From an uncultured Clostridium sp. (GTDB lineage: Bacteria; Bacillota; Clostridia; TANB77; CAG-508), in NCBI GenBank assembly GCA_900555075.1, contig USJO01000012.1, positions 1 through 35,159 of the forward strand: DNA of 35,159 nucleotides, given 5' to 3'. Positions 1 through 7,047 of the stretch are shown one piece after another; the stretch's first letter is position 1; each line of letters begins with the position of its first letter. The notes beneath the pieces were generated by a model, which had not been told where the DNA came from, ran no database searches, and was given only the letters and a program-made list of their open reading frames with translations. Position numbers and translations under genes: made by a program.

Positions 1-5
1 TTTTT

Positions 6-35
6 AGTATATATCATTTTTTCTTGCTTTGTCAA
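6..35 (-). promoter_or_regulatory. Sigma-A-like promoter facing left, out of the window
   Basis: On the minus strand TTGACA (35 to 30) is followed after 18 bases by TATACT (11 to 6). This is close to the sigma-A consensus and would drive a gene lying to the left of the window. It is divergent from the sporulation cluster. No transcribed gene is visible inside the window to confirm it. Confidence 0.45.
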
Positions 36-96
36 TCACTTTTTGTTTTTTTATTCAAGAAATTTATTTTTTTATATTTAAAATCTCTCCTAGATT

Positions 97-125
97 GTAT
101 ATTTTTTAGATAAATGTACAGAATA
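97..125 (+). promoter_or_regulatory. Candidate sigma-G-type promoter of the spoVA cluster
   Basis: GTATA at 97-101 and CAGAATA at 119-125 are separated by 17 bases. This resembles the forespore sigma-G pattern (GNATA/G, then CATNNTA) with one mismatch in the -10 box. spoVA operons are known sigma-G targets. The region is very AT-rich, so a chance match is possible. Confidence 0.3.
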
Positions 126-166
126 TATTTGAAATTAAAATGTTTAAAATGGAGTGTGAACTTTTT

Positions 167-379
167 ATGCGTACTGAAAAACACCTAAAATTAACTGGTT
201 CTTCTGAAGTTTCTTGGAAGGATGCTATTGTAAAAACAATCAATGAGGCCTCAAGAACTATCGATTACTTATCTTCTGTTACAATTCTCGAGCAAAGGGC
301 TAAAATTGATGGTAATAAAATTGTTGAATATTATACCACTTTGGATTTGACTTTTACTATTGATGATTCTAGGGGGTGA
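167..379 (+). CDS. Dodecin-like small flavin-binding protein
   Basis: This 70-residue protein has the dodecin pattern. An early strand runs into G-S-S-E-V-S-W-K-D-A, then a helix of the type A-I-V-K-T-I-N-E-A-S-R-T-I, then I-L-E-Q-R-A-K-I-D-G-N-K-I-V-E-Y and a closing strand. Dodecins form hollow dodecamers that bind flavins or related ligands and are thought to store or buffer them; the length matches the family. An upstream ATG at 140 in the same frame lacks a ribosome site, while GGAGTG at 151-156 precedes the ATG at 167, so that start is preferred. It is the first gene of the spoVA cluster, with 4 bases between its stop and the spoVAC start, which implies co-expression in the forespore. 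The ligand is not predictable. Confidence 0.82.
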   Translation: MRTEKHLKLTGSSEVSWKDAIVKTINEASRTIDYLSSVTILEQRAKIDGNKIVEYYTTLDLTFTIDDSRG

Positions 380-383
380 TTTT

Positions 384-833
384 ATGAAACCAATTAATAC
401 AAATAAAGAATATCAAGAATATGTTAATCAAAAATCACCCAACTCTCCTATTTTTAAAAACTGCTTTAATAGTTTTTGGGTAGGTGGATTAATTTGTACA
501 ATAGGGCAAATTATAATGGAAATTTGTAAATATAGAGGTCTTGATACCGAAATGAGTGCTACTATTGTTTCTATTTCCTTAATATTTTTAAGTGCTTTTT
601 TAACCGCACTTAACATATTTAATAAAATTGGTAAGTTCGCTGGTGCAGGCTCACTTGTTCCTATTACTGGTTTTGCTAATTCTATTGTTTCACCATCTAT
701 GGAGTATAAATCTGAAGGATATGTTATGGGAGTAGGTGCAAAAATGTTTACAGTTGCAGGTCCTGTACTTGTATATGGTATTTCTACATCAATTTTAGTT
801 GGGATTTGCTATTTAATATTTATGGGAATTTAA
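384..833 (+). CDS. spoVAC: Stage V sporulation protein AC (SpoVAC)
   Basis: SpoVAC is an inner-membrane component of the SpoVA channel, which moves dipicolinic acid with calcium into the forespore and releases it at germination. The 149-residue protein matches the usual length of about 150. It has hydrophobic segments near residues 30-50, 60-80 and 120-148, and the family stretch around G-K-F-A-G-A-G-S-L-V-P-I-T-G-F-A-N, which also occurs in the paralogous SpoVAE downstream. The ATG at 384 follows AGGGGGTGA, which also contains the dodecin stop; an in-frame ATG at 360 lies inside the dodecin gene and is less likely. It sits directly before spoVAD, the standard order. Confidence 0.95.
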   Translation: MKPINTNKEYQEYVNQKSPNSPIFKNCFNSFWVGGLICTIGQIIMEICKYRGLDTEMSATIVSISLIFLSAFLTALNIFNKIGKFAGAGSLVPITGFANSIVSPSMEYKSEGYVMGVGAKMFTVAGPVLVYGISTSILVGICYLIFMGI

Positions 834-860
834 TATAAATTTTGAAAGGAACGTGATTAA

Positions 861-1872
861 ATGAAAAGATTTGGAGCACAAACACTAAAGTTTGATAATC
901 CTGTAACAATCTTAGAAACTGCCTCTATTGTTGGTCCAAAGGAGGCTCAAGGTCCTATGGCGGATTATTTTGATAAATGTTTAGAGGATGAATTTTGGGA
1001 AGAAAAAACTTGGGAAAAGGCAGAAAGTAAAATTATAAAGGAAACTGTTAATATGAATATAATGAAGGCTGGTGTTTCTTCTATTGATATTAATTACTGT
1101 TTTGCAGGTGATTTATTAAATCAATGTATATCTTCAAGTTTTGGGGTAAGGGAGCTTCGGTATACCCCTTTATGGTATATTTGGTGCTTGTTCAACTTTT
1201 GTTGAAGGAATGCAACTTGCTTCTATTTTTATTGATGGTGGAGCAGCTGATAAGTGCATATGTTCAGCATCAAGCCATTTTTGTAGTGCAGAAAAGCAAT
1301 TTCGTTTTCCACTAGAACTTGGAAATCAGAGACCTCCAACATCTCAATGGACTGTTACTGGCGCAGGCTCTGCGATTTTATCAAAATGTGGTAATGGACC
1401 TTATGTTACTTATATTACCACTGGTAAAGTAATTGATATGGGTATTAAAGATGCAAACAACATGGGAGCCGCTATGGCTCCTGCAGCTTTAGATACATTG
1501 ATTACTCATTTTAAAGACACAGGTAGAAAGCCTAGCTATTATGATGCAATTTTAACAGGAGATTTGGGTTATATAGGTAAAGAGATTCTTACGGAAATGG
1601 CCGAAACAAAAGGTTATAATATTAAATCTAATTATAATGATTGTGGGGTTTTAATGTTTGATAAACAAGCTCAAGACACACACTCTGGTGGTAGTGGTTG
1701 TGCCTGTTGTGCTACAATTTTCTCTGGTTATTTGTTTAATAAATTGAAACAAAAAGAATTAAAAAAAATACTTCTTATTGCAACAGGAGCCCTAACGAAT
1801 TCTACTAGTAGTCAACAGGGAGAAAGTATTCCTGGAATTGCACATGCAATTGCAATAGAAACAGATATATAA
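861..1872 (+). pseudogene. spoVAD: Stage V sporulation protein AD (SpoVAD), interrupted by a +1 frameshift
   Basis: SpoVAD has a thiolase/KAS III-like fold and binds dipicolinic acid as part of the SpoVA channel. The first part (861 to about 1157) reads through L-L-N-Q-C-I-S-S-S-F-G-V-R-E-L. The continuation G-I-P-L-Y-G-I-F-G-A-C-S-T-F-V-E-G-M lies one base further on, from 1159, and runs without a stop to 1872. Skipping one base near 1158 restores 336 residues, very close to the usual 338. Without it, translation ends with TGA at 1203-1205. The rest looks intact, including S-S-H-F-C-S-A-E-K-Q-F-R-F-P and the Gly/Cys-rich segment S-G-G-S-G-C-A-C-C. A sequencing or assembly indel is as likely as a true mutation. 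The start follows an AAAGGA site. Confidence 0.9.
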
Positions 1873-1892
1873 AATAAATAGGAGGGAATTAT

Positions 1893-2285
1893 ATGGTTCA
1901 AGATTTTTTTAATAATTTGGATTGGATGATGCTTGTAAAAGCCTTTGTTGTAGGTGGTTTTCTGTGCATAATTGGTCAAATTCTTATTGATAAAACAAAA
2001 CTTACTCCTGCTAGAATTTTAGTAATTTTCGTAACTGCTGGAGCAATTTTAGGAGGTATTGGAATATATCAAAAATTAGTTGATTATGCAGGTGCAGGAG
2101 CAACTGTTCCTTTAACAGGTTTTGGAAACTTATTAGCAAAAGGAGCAATAAAGAAAGCTGAGACAGATGGCTTAGTAGGTGCTTTTACAGGTGGTACAGC
2201 AGCAGCTGCTGGTGGAATTGCTGCCACCATATTCTTTGGTTATATTGCTTCGCTTGTTTCAAAGCCAAAAATGAAAAAGCAATAA
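1893..2285 (+). CDS. spoVAE: Stage V sporulation protein AE (SpoVAE)
   Basis: This is a small inner-membrane protein of the SpoVA dipicolinate channel. The 130-residue product has hydrophobic segments at roughly residues 15-32, 40-62 and 95-122, and the family stretch Y-A-G-A-G-A-T-V-P-L-T-G-F-G-N. Gly/Ala runs (T-G-G-T-A-A-A-A-G-G-I-A-A) precede the last segment. It is slightly longer than the typical 116-120 residues because of the end rich in Lys (K-P-K-M-K-K-Q). A strong GGAGGG site at 1881-1886 precedes the ATG. It is the last gene of the cluster; a strong bidirectional terminator begins at its stop codon. No spoVAF or other spoVA gene follows. Confidence 0.93.
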   Translation: MVQDFFNNLDWMMLVKAFVVGGFLCIIGQILIDKTKLTPARILVIFVTAGAILGGIGIYQKLVDYAGAGATVPLTGFGNLLAKGAIKKAETDGLVGAFTGGTAAAAGGIAATIFFGYIASLVSKPKMKKQ

Positions 2286-2318
2286 AAAATAAACTCTGCT
2301 AGGCAGAGCTTATTTTTT
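2285..2318. terminator. Bidirectional intrinsic terminator between spoVAE and the polysaccharide operon
   Basis: CTCTGC (2294-2299) and GCAGAG (2303-2308) form a stem with loop TAG. They are flanked by A-rich sequence on the left and T-rich sequence on the right, which extend the pairing. The element gives a U tract in both directions and so can end both converging transcripts. The stop codon of the minus-strand gene overlaps it. Confidence 0.85.
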
Positions 2319-3326
2319 ATTTTTTATTATATGTATTAATAATATTAATGCTATAAGTGCTCCTATTCCCATTGCAATTAATGCTGGCAATTTGTTTTCT
2401 TCTTTTACTTCCACAGTTAATGATGATATAAATGTGTTTATACTATATTCTCTTTTAGTTATTCCATCTTCTGCTGTTACAGTTATTGTTATTGTGTTAT
2501 TTCCTTCTTTTAATTGATCATTTCCTTTAATCTCAATTGTTGCATTTTCATTTTCTGCCTCTGCTAATACTTCAAGTTGATTTACTTTTTCGTTTATTGT
2601 AATATTGTATTTGTAAATTCTTTTTGAAAATATTGGGTATATTTCAAAACCTTTTATTTTTAAGCTCTTTAAATTAGCATTTGCAAGTTCAGTATTATCA
2701 GTTTTTGTAACAATAAGTTTGTATTTTCTTTGTGAATCGTCCTCAGCTGTAACTATTATTGTTATAATATTCTCTCCTTCTTCTAATTCAGTATCTCCAG
2801 TAATTTGAACTGTAGCATTTTCATCTTCCGCAATAGCTGTAATTTCTAACTGCTCAACATCTAAGTCGACTATTACATAGTATTCTGTTGTTTCTTTATT
2901 AAATTCTGGTTCATATTCTATGTTTTCTATTTTTAAATAATTTAGATAATTATTGCTAGATTTTTCGTAAGTATACGCATCTTGATAATATGTTGTTGGT
3001 TGTTTTTCAACATTTGTTGGTATTGTTGGTTCTTGAGTTACTTCTGATTCTTGAGGTTCTTCTATTTCTTGCGGTGGTTCAGGTTCTTGCTCGTTATTTT
3101 CTGGGGTTTGTTCTGGTTCTTGAGGAGTATTTTCTTCTGGAATAGTTGGATTTTGCGGTTGTTCTGTCTCTGTTACATTATTATTGTCTTCAACTGGAGG
3201 TTTTGGGTTTTCTCCTTGAGTCGTATTATTATCTGTTAAAACATTTTCAATTTCAACAGCATTTGCTATAGTGGGAATTATTAAGTTAATTATAATAAAA
3301 GTTATAATAAAAATCTTTCTTTTCAT
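2310..3326 (-). CDS. Secreted, membrane-anchored protein with two cadherin-like beta-sandwich domains
   Basis: Numbering here is from an in-frame ATG at 3338. The protein has a signal peptide (to about residue 27, A-N-A before the cut), a Pro/Glu/Gln/Asn-rich spacer (about 34-116), two related domains of about 80 residues (131-212 and 219-303), and a C-terminal membrane helix (318-337) followed by K-N-K-K. Both domains share the pattern N-A-T-(V/I)-x-I-x-G-(D/N)-x-x-L-x-E-G-x-N-x-I-T-I-x-V-T-A-E-D, typical of the cadherin-like beta-sandwich family found in surface proteins. GGAG (minus strand, 3336-3333) lies 6 bases before the ATG at 3326, so that start (338 residues) is preferred. It is the last gene of the polysaccharide operon and follows the phosphatase closely. 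A role in holding or organising the glycan at the cell surface is inference; no enzymatic domain is visible. Confidence 0.8.
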   Translation of the reverse strand: MKRKIFIITFIIINLIIPTIANAVEIENVLTDNNTTQGENPKPPVEDNNNVTETEQPQNPTIPEENTPQEPEQTPENNEQEPEPPQEIEEPQESEVTQEPTIPTNVEKQPTTYYQDAYTYEKSSNNYLNYLKIENIEYEPEFNKETTEYYVIVDLDVEQLEITAIAEDENATVQITGDTELEEGENIITIIVTAEDDSQRKYKLIVTKTDNTELANANLKSLKIKGFEIYPIFSKRIYKYNITINEKVNQLEVLAEAENENATIEIKGNDQLKEGNNTITITVTAEDGITKREYSINTFISSLTVEVKEENKLPALIAMGIGALIALILLIHIIKNKK

Positions 3327-3332
3327 ATTTTT

Positions 3333-3336
3333 CTCC
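3333..3336 (-). promoter_or_regulatory. Ribosome binding site that decides the start at 3326
   Basis: GGAG on the minus strand lies 6 bases before ATG 3326 and inside the codons that would follow ATG 3338. ATG 3338 has no purine-rich site in front of it, so the shorter product with a cleaner signal peptide is favoured. Confidence 0.6.
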
Positions 3337-3338
3337 AT

Positions 3339-4049
3339 TTATGTATTATTTAATATTTTCTGCACATTTAGATTTGTTAGTTCTTCAGCCTTTTCTTTTC
3401 CTGTTATTTTTTCAATTTTTTTAATTCCTTTTTCGAGTAAAGGATATATAGTATTTTTTCTGTGAGTATCTGTCGCTATAAAATTTATTAAATCATTTTT
3501 TAATAAATACTTAATTGTTTTTTTCGCTTTTTTTCCGTAAATACCTAAAATACTACCAATATTGCTTTGTATTAAACATCCACTGTCTATAAGCTCTCTT
3601 ACCTTACTTGGATCTTCCTGTACAAATTTATAACGTTCCGGATGTGCTATTATTGGTATTATGTTGTTTTCTATTAATTTGAATATAACCATATCCAAAT
3701 ATTGAACATTGGTATTAAGTGGTAATTCCATTAGTAAGTATTTACTATTTGCCAATGTTAATAATTTGTTTTGTTTCAATAAATCTATTAGATTGTCTGT
3801 TATATACACTTCCATCCCTATGTGTAATTTTACATTTATCTTATCTTTATCAAGTATCTGCTGTAGCTTGTCCTTTAATAGTATAAGAGTATTTGCATTT
3901 TGCTCATATGAATTAACTATATAATGTGGTGTTAATATTATATCTGTAATTCCTGCTCTATCGGCTTCTTTTATTAGCATAAATGTTTCTTCAACTGATT
4001 TTGAGCCATCATCTACATTTGGAATAAGATGAGAATGTATATCTACCAT
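3339..4049 (-). CDS. PHP-family protein-tyrosine phosphatase (CpsB/YwqE type)
   Basis: This metal-dependent phosphatase of the PHP fold removes phosphate from the tyrosine cluster of the partner BY-kinase, and so sets polysaccharide chain length and output. The opening M-V-D-I-H-S-H-L-I-P-N-V-D-D-G carries the metal-binding H-x-H pair (His5, His7) and an Asp. Further family motifs are T-P-H-Y (near residue 41), G-M-E-V-Y, A-H-P-E-R-Y and the late A-T-D-T-H. The length (236) is usual for CpsB/YwqE. It acts in the cytoplasm at the membrane. Its start is directly next to the kinase stop, the standard kinase-phosphatase pairing. It lies at the 3' end of the operon, whereas in streptococcal capsule loci these genes sit near the 5' end. 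Confidence 0.9.
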   Translation of the reverse strand: MVDIHSHLIPNVDDGSKSVEETFMLIKEADRAGITDIILTPHYIVNSYEQNANTLILLKDKLQQILDKDKINVKLHIGMEVYITDNLIDLLKQNKLLTLANSKYLLMELPLNTNVQYLDMVIFKLIENNIIPIIAHPERYKFVQEDPSKVRELIDSGCLIQSNIGSILGIYGKKAKKTIKYLLKNDLINFIATDTHRKNTIYPLLEKGIKKIEKITGKEKAEELTNLNVQKILNNT

Positions 4050-4850
4050 TTATTGCTCCTTCCTATTATTAAATAGTTCATTCAATTCATTTAATACTTT
4101 TTCTTCTTTATTCATTTGTCTGGTCTTTTTTTTAAATATATCTTTTTCTTCATACATTTTATTAGGAGTGTTTCCATAGTAATATGAATCTTCATATTTC
4201 TTTGCATTTACTGGCATTTTATTAATTACTACTCCTGCAACTGATGCTCCGACACTTTCTAACCCTTTTTTCACTTTTTGCAGATTGTCTTTTTTAGTTT
4301 CATTATGTGAAGCAACAATTATTGTTGTATCTACTAATCTTGATACAATCATTGCATCTGTTACTATTAGCCCTGGAGTTCCATCAAATATTAATATATC
4401 AAAAGTTCTTTTTAGTTTTTCAACCATGTTAATCATTCCCTCTGATGCTAATAATTCTGATGGATTTGGTGGAACATTTCCACAAGTTATTAAATATAAA
4501 TTCTCCACACCTGTTCTTTTTACATATTGTAAAATATCAACTGTTTCATTTTCGCTTACATCCAATAAATAATTAGATAACCCTGGTCTGCTTTCTACTG
4601 TAAACATTTTGTGTTGTGTACCTTTTCTCATATCTGCATCTATTAGAATCACCTTTTTACCTGCCTGTGCAAAAGTAGTTGCGAGATTGGCTGACACCCA
4701 ACTTTTGCCCTCTCCTGGCATTGTAGAAGTAATTAAAATAGATTGTAAATTTTTTTTAGTATTCATAAACTGTATATTTGTTCTTAGTGTTCTAAAAGTC
4801 TCTGCAATTGGTGATTTTGGGTTTTTATATGCTATAAGCTCTTTTTTCAT
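4050..4850 (-). CDS. Bacterial tyrosine kinase of polysaccharide assembly (CpsD/YwqD type)
   Basis: This BY-kinase autophosphorylates a C-terminal tyrosine cluster and works with the membrane co-polymerase encoded just upstream. Visible motifs are Walker A S-T-M-P-G-E-G-K-S (42-50), Walker A' I-L-I-D-A-D-M-R-K-G (68-77) and Walker B D-I-L-I-F-D (151-156). The Walker B is followed by G-T-P-G where D-T-P-P is more usual. The tyrosine cluster (Tyr219, 223, 224, 225, with Tyr233) lies about 34 residues before the end, so a Lys/Glu-rich tail follows the cluster. There is no membrane segment; as in other Gram-positives the activator is a separate protein. It overlaps the co-polymerase gene by 4 bases, indicating translational coupling. 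Confidence 0.92.
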   Translation of the reverse strand: MKKELIAYKNPKSPIAETFRTLRTNIQFMNTKKNLQSILITSTMPGEGKSWVSANLATTFAQAGKKVILIDADMRKGTQHKMFTVESRPGLSNYLLDVSENETVDILQYVKRTGVENLYLITCGNVPPNPSELLASEGMINMVEKLKRTFDILIFDGTPGLIVTDAMIVSRLVDTTIIVASHNETKKDNLQKVKKGLESVGASVAGVVINKMPVNAKKYEDSYYYGNTPNKMYEEKDIFKKKTRQMNKEEKVLNELNELFNNRKEQ

Positions 4851-5551
4851 TTTCTTCTTCCTCCTCTTTTGTTTTCTAATGAATAATCTGGGATTGTTGT
4901 TAATACAAGTAATCCGCCTATTTTTTCTATATCTTGCTCTGTTTTTACCGTATTATCTAACATATTTGAAATTAGTACATATATTACTGATATTATTACT
5001 CCAATAAATGCAAATATCATAACATCTTTTATATGATTAATATTATATGGTATTGCACTTGGTTCTGCTCTATCTAATACATATGTATTGCTTATACTAT
5101 ATATATCTACAACTCTTTCGCAGAAAACCTTCGCAATTTCATTTGCAATTTGAGCTGCATAGTTTGGATTAGAATTTTTTACAGTAATCTCTAAAAGTTC
5201 AGTATCTTTTACTGATTTTACTGTTACATTTTCTTTAATATCCTCAATTGTTATTTCTGGATTATTTATGTTACTTACAACAGTTTTTAATACATTATCT
5301 GTTTTAATAATTTCTCCATAAGTTGAAACAAGCTTTGAATTTAATGTTACATCAGCTTGTGTTATAGAGCCATCTTTTGAATTTTCAGAGCTTTGTGTTA
5401 AAACCAATTTAGTAGTTGCCTTATAATCTGGCTCAACTAGAAAATATGAATATGCTACACCTATGATTGCAAATACTAATATTATTAATATTATTTGTGC
5501 TTTTCTCTCCCAAAAAATAGTAAATAGTTCCTTTAAATCTAATTCTTCCAT
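4847..5551 (-). CDS. Wzz/CpsC-type chain-length regulator and kinase activator
   Basis: This membrane co-polymerase controls polysaccharide chain length and activates the tyrosine kinase encoded next. It has a short cytoplasmic start (M-E-E-L-D-L-K-E-L-F), a first membrane helix at about residues 17-35, an extracellular stretch of about 130 residues, and a second helix at about 172-194 preceded by P-S-A-I-P-Y-N, the Pro-rich motif common before the second helix in this family. The cytoplasmic tail of about 35 residues, ending in R-G-G-R-R-K, would contact the kinase. The length (234) is normal for the Gram-positive form. The 68-base gap before it (5552-5619) is AT-rich and shows no hairpin. 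Confidence 0.9.
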   Translation of the reverse strand: MEELDLKELFTIFWERKAQIILIILVFAIIGVAYSYFLVEPDYKATTKLVLTQSSENSKDGSITQADVTLNSKLVSTYGEIIKTDNVLKTVVSNINNPEITIEDIKENVTVKSVKDTELLEITVKNSNPNYAAQIANEIAKVFCERVVDIYSISNTYVLDRAEPSAIPYNINHIKDVMIFAFIGVIISVIYVLISNMLDNTVKTEQDIEKIGGLLVLTTIPDYSLENKRGGRRK

Positions 5552-5619
5552 TTTTTAAACCTCTTTCATTTGTATTTCTTAAATATTATATATTTAAATT
5601 ATTTTTTTTTCAATAGTTT

Positions 5620-6876
5620 TTATTCATTTATTCTGTTTTTGAAATTCTGATTATCTAGAAGTCCAAGAGCTAGCCAAAATAACGGTGCTACTCCTATTGT
5701 ACTTATATTAAAAAATGCTTGTGCCAAATAGCTAATTATCACACTTAAAGTGATAAATGTTTTTTCTTGCTTTAATATGTTTTTTAGTTTTGGAAATACA
5801 ATCATACAAAGGAATGTCAAATATATAACTAAAGCTGGAATTCCTAAAGTTACTGCAATATGTAAATACTCGTTGTGTGCTTTATCTATTGAAACTTTAG
5901 CTCTTAATATAAAATTTATGCTTGTTTCAGTTAAGTTTTCAAATATACCTTTGTGTAGATTATCTGGTCCAACTCCGAGTATTGGATATTTTCTTATTAA
6001 TTCTATTACAATTTTCCAAATCTGAATTCTGCTAGAACCCAATTTGTCATCTAATCCTTTTGTTTTTGCTATTGTTACCTCATTTTTTACTTGATTTGTT
6101 TTTTGTTTAACTATACTTTTTTCAGGTAAATATAGTAGCATAAATATCATAATAAAACATACTACTAAAATAACTGCTCTTTTAAAGAGCTTTTTATTTT
6201 TGTTCTTTATGAGATATATTAGTAAAATAATACTAAAAATTCCAAATGCTATCCATCCACTCCTTGCTATACAAGCTATTAAGCAGAAAAATACTAATAA
6301 GCTAGTTATAAAGCTTATTTTATCACCTTTAATAATATAAGTTATTATAAATATTGGTATTCCCATACTTATGAAACTTCCCATAAAATTTGTATTTCCA
6401 AAAGTTCCACATGCTCCTTTATTAAATATTGGATACAAGTCATTTGTTGGAAGTTTAATATAATATTGTAATATTCCTAAAATGCTTATTGAAATGTATA
6501 CACCGTATAAAACATTTAATAGTGTTTTATTGTCTTTGTATTTTAGAAACTTTTTTGCACAGAAGTAGATTAGTATATATGTGTAAAATGCTAGCATTCC
6601 TTCCCATCTATTATCAATTCCTAAAATAGATATTTTTATATTGCTTGAACATATTGTACTTATAAAAACTAAAAGTGCAAAAATAAGTATTACATAGTCT
6701 TTTTTATCTAACTCTAATTTTTTGTAATTTATAAGCAATAAAATTAACAGAATAGCTCCACCTATTAATAATGTCCAGACCTTTGGTATGTTATATGTAG
6801 TATTACCAGGCATTATTGCAATAGGTAGTGCTATTATTAGTATCGTTATGGCTATTGTGATTAGGTTGGTTTTCAT
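5620..6876 (-). CDS. O-antigen ligase-like membrane protein (Wzy_C family)
   Basis: The 418-residue polytopic protein has about 10-12 hydrophobic segments. A long polar loop follows, containing G-V-G-P-D-N-L-H and K-A-H-N-E-Y-L-H-I, the His/Asn loop typical of the O-antigen ligase/Wzy_C superfamily, whose members ligate or polymerise undecaprenyl-linked glycans at the outer face of the membrane. In a Gram-positive there is no lipid A acceptor, so it may be a second polymerase or may transfer glycan to a protein or wall acceptor. The operon also encodes another polymerase-like protein and an LCP ligase, so its task is not fixed by context. Its start is preceded by a 171-base gap, the largest inside the operon. 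Confidence 0.82.
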   Translation of the reverse strand: MKTNLITIAITILIIALPIAIMPGNTTYNIPKVWTLLIGGAILLILLLINYKKLELDKKDYVILIFALLVFISTICSSNIKISILGIDNRWEGMLAFYTYILIYFCAKKFLKYKDNKTLLNVLYGVYISISILGILQYYIKLPTNDLYPIFNKGACGTFGNTNFMGSFISMGIPIFIITYIIKGDKISFITSLLVFFCLIACIARSGWIAFGIFSIILLIYLIKNKNKKLFKRAVILVVCFIMIFMLLYLPEKSIVKQKTNQVKNEVTIAKTKGLDDKLGSSRIQIWKIVIELIRKYPILGVGPDNLHKGIFENLTETSINFILRAKVSIDKAHNEYLHIAVTLGIPALVIYLTFLCMIVFPKLKNILKQEKTFITLSVIISYLAQAFFNISTIGVAPLFWLALGLLDNQNFKNRINE

Positions 6877-7047
6877 ATTTGTTCCTTTATAATATATTTA
6901 GGTTTTTCAAATGGATTTACCTATAAACCCATGTATATATTTTTATATCTGTGTAAACATTTCTATGAAATAGTTTTTTCTTCTCCTTAGTATCTGCAAT
7001 TTTTTAGGAAGACGAATTATTTTTCATACGCAAATTATAATAAATTA

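Noticed and set aside
1130..1210. Programmed +1 frameshift in spoVAD
   Set aside because: No prfB-like stop codon or Shine-Dalgarno-like stimulator sits at the shift point; the first frame stays open to 1203. A mutation or sequence error is simpler.
6880..6960. Internal promoter in the operon gap (TTTACA near 6950)
   Set aside because: The following AT-rich candidates lie at spacings of 14-16 bases and match the -10 box poorly.
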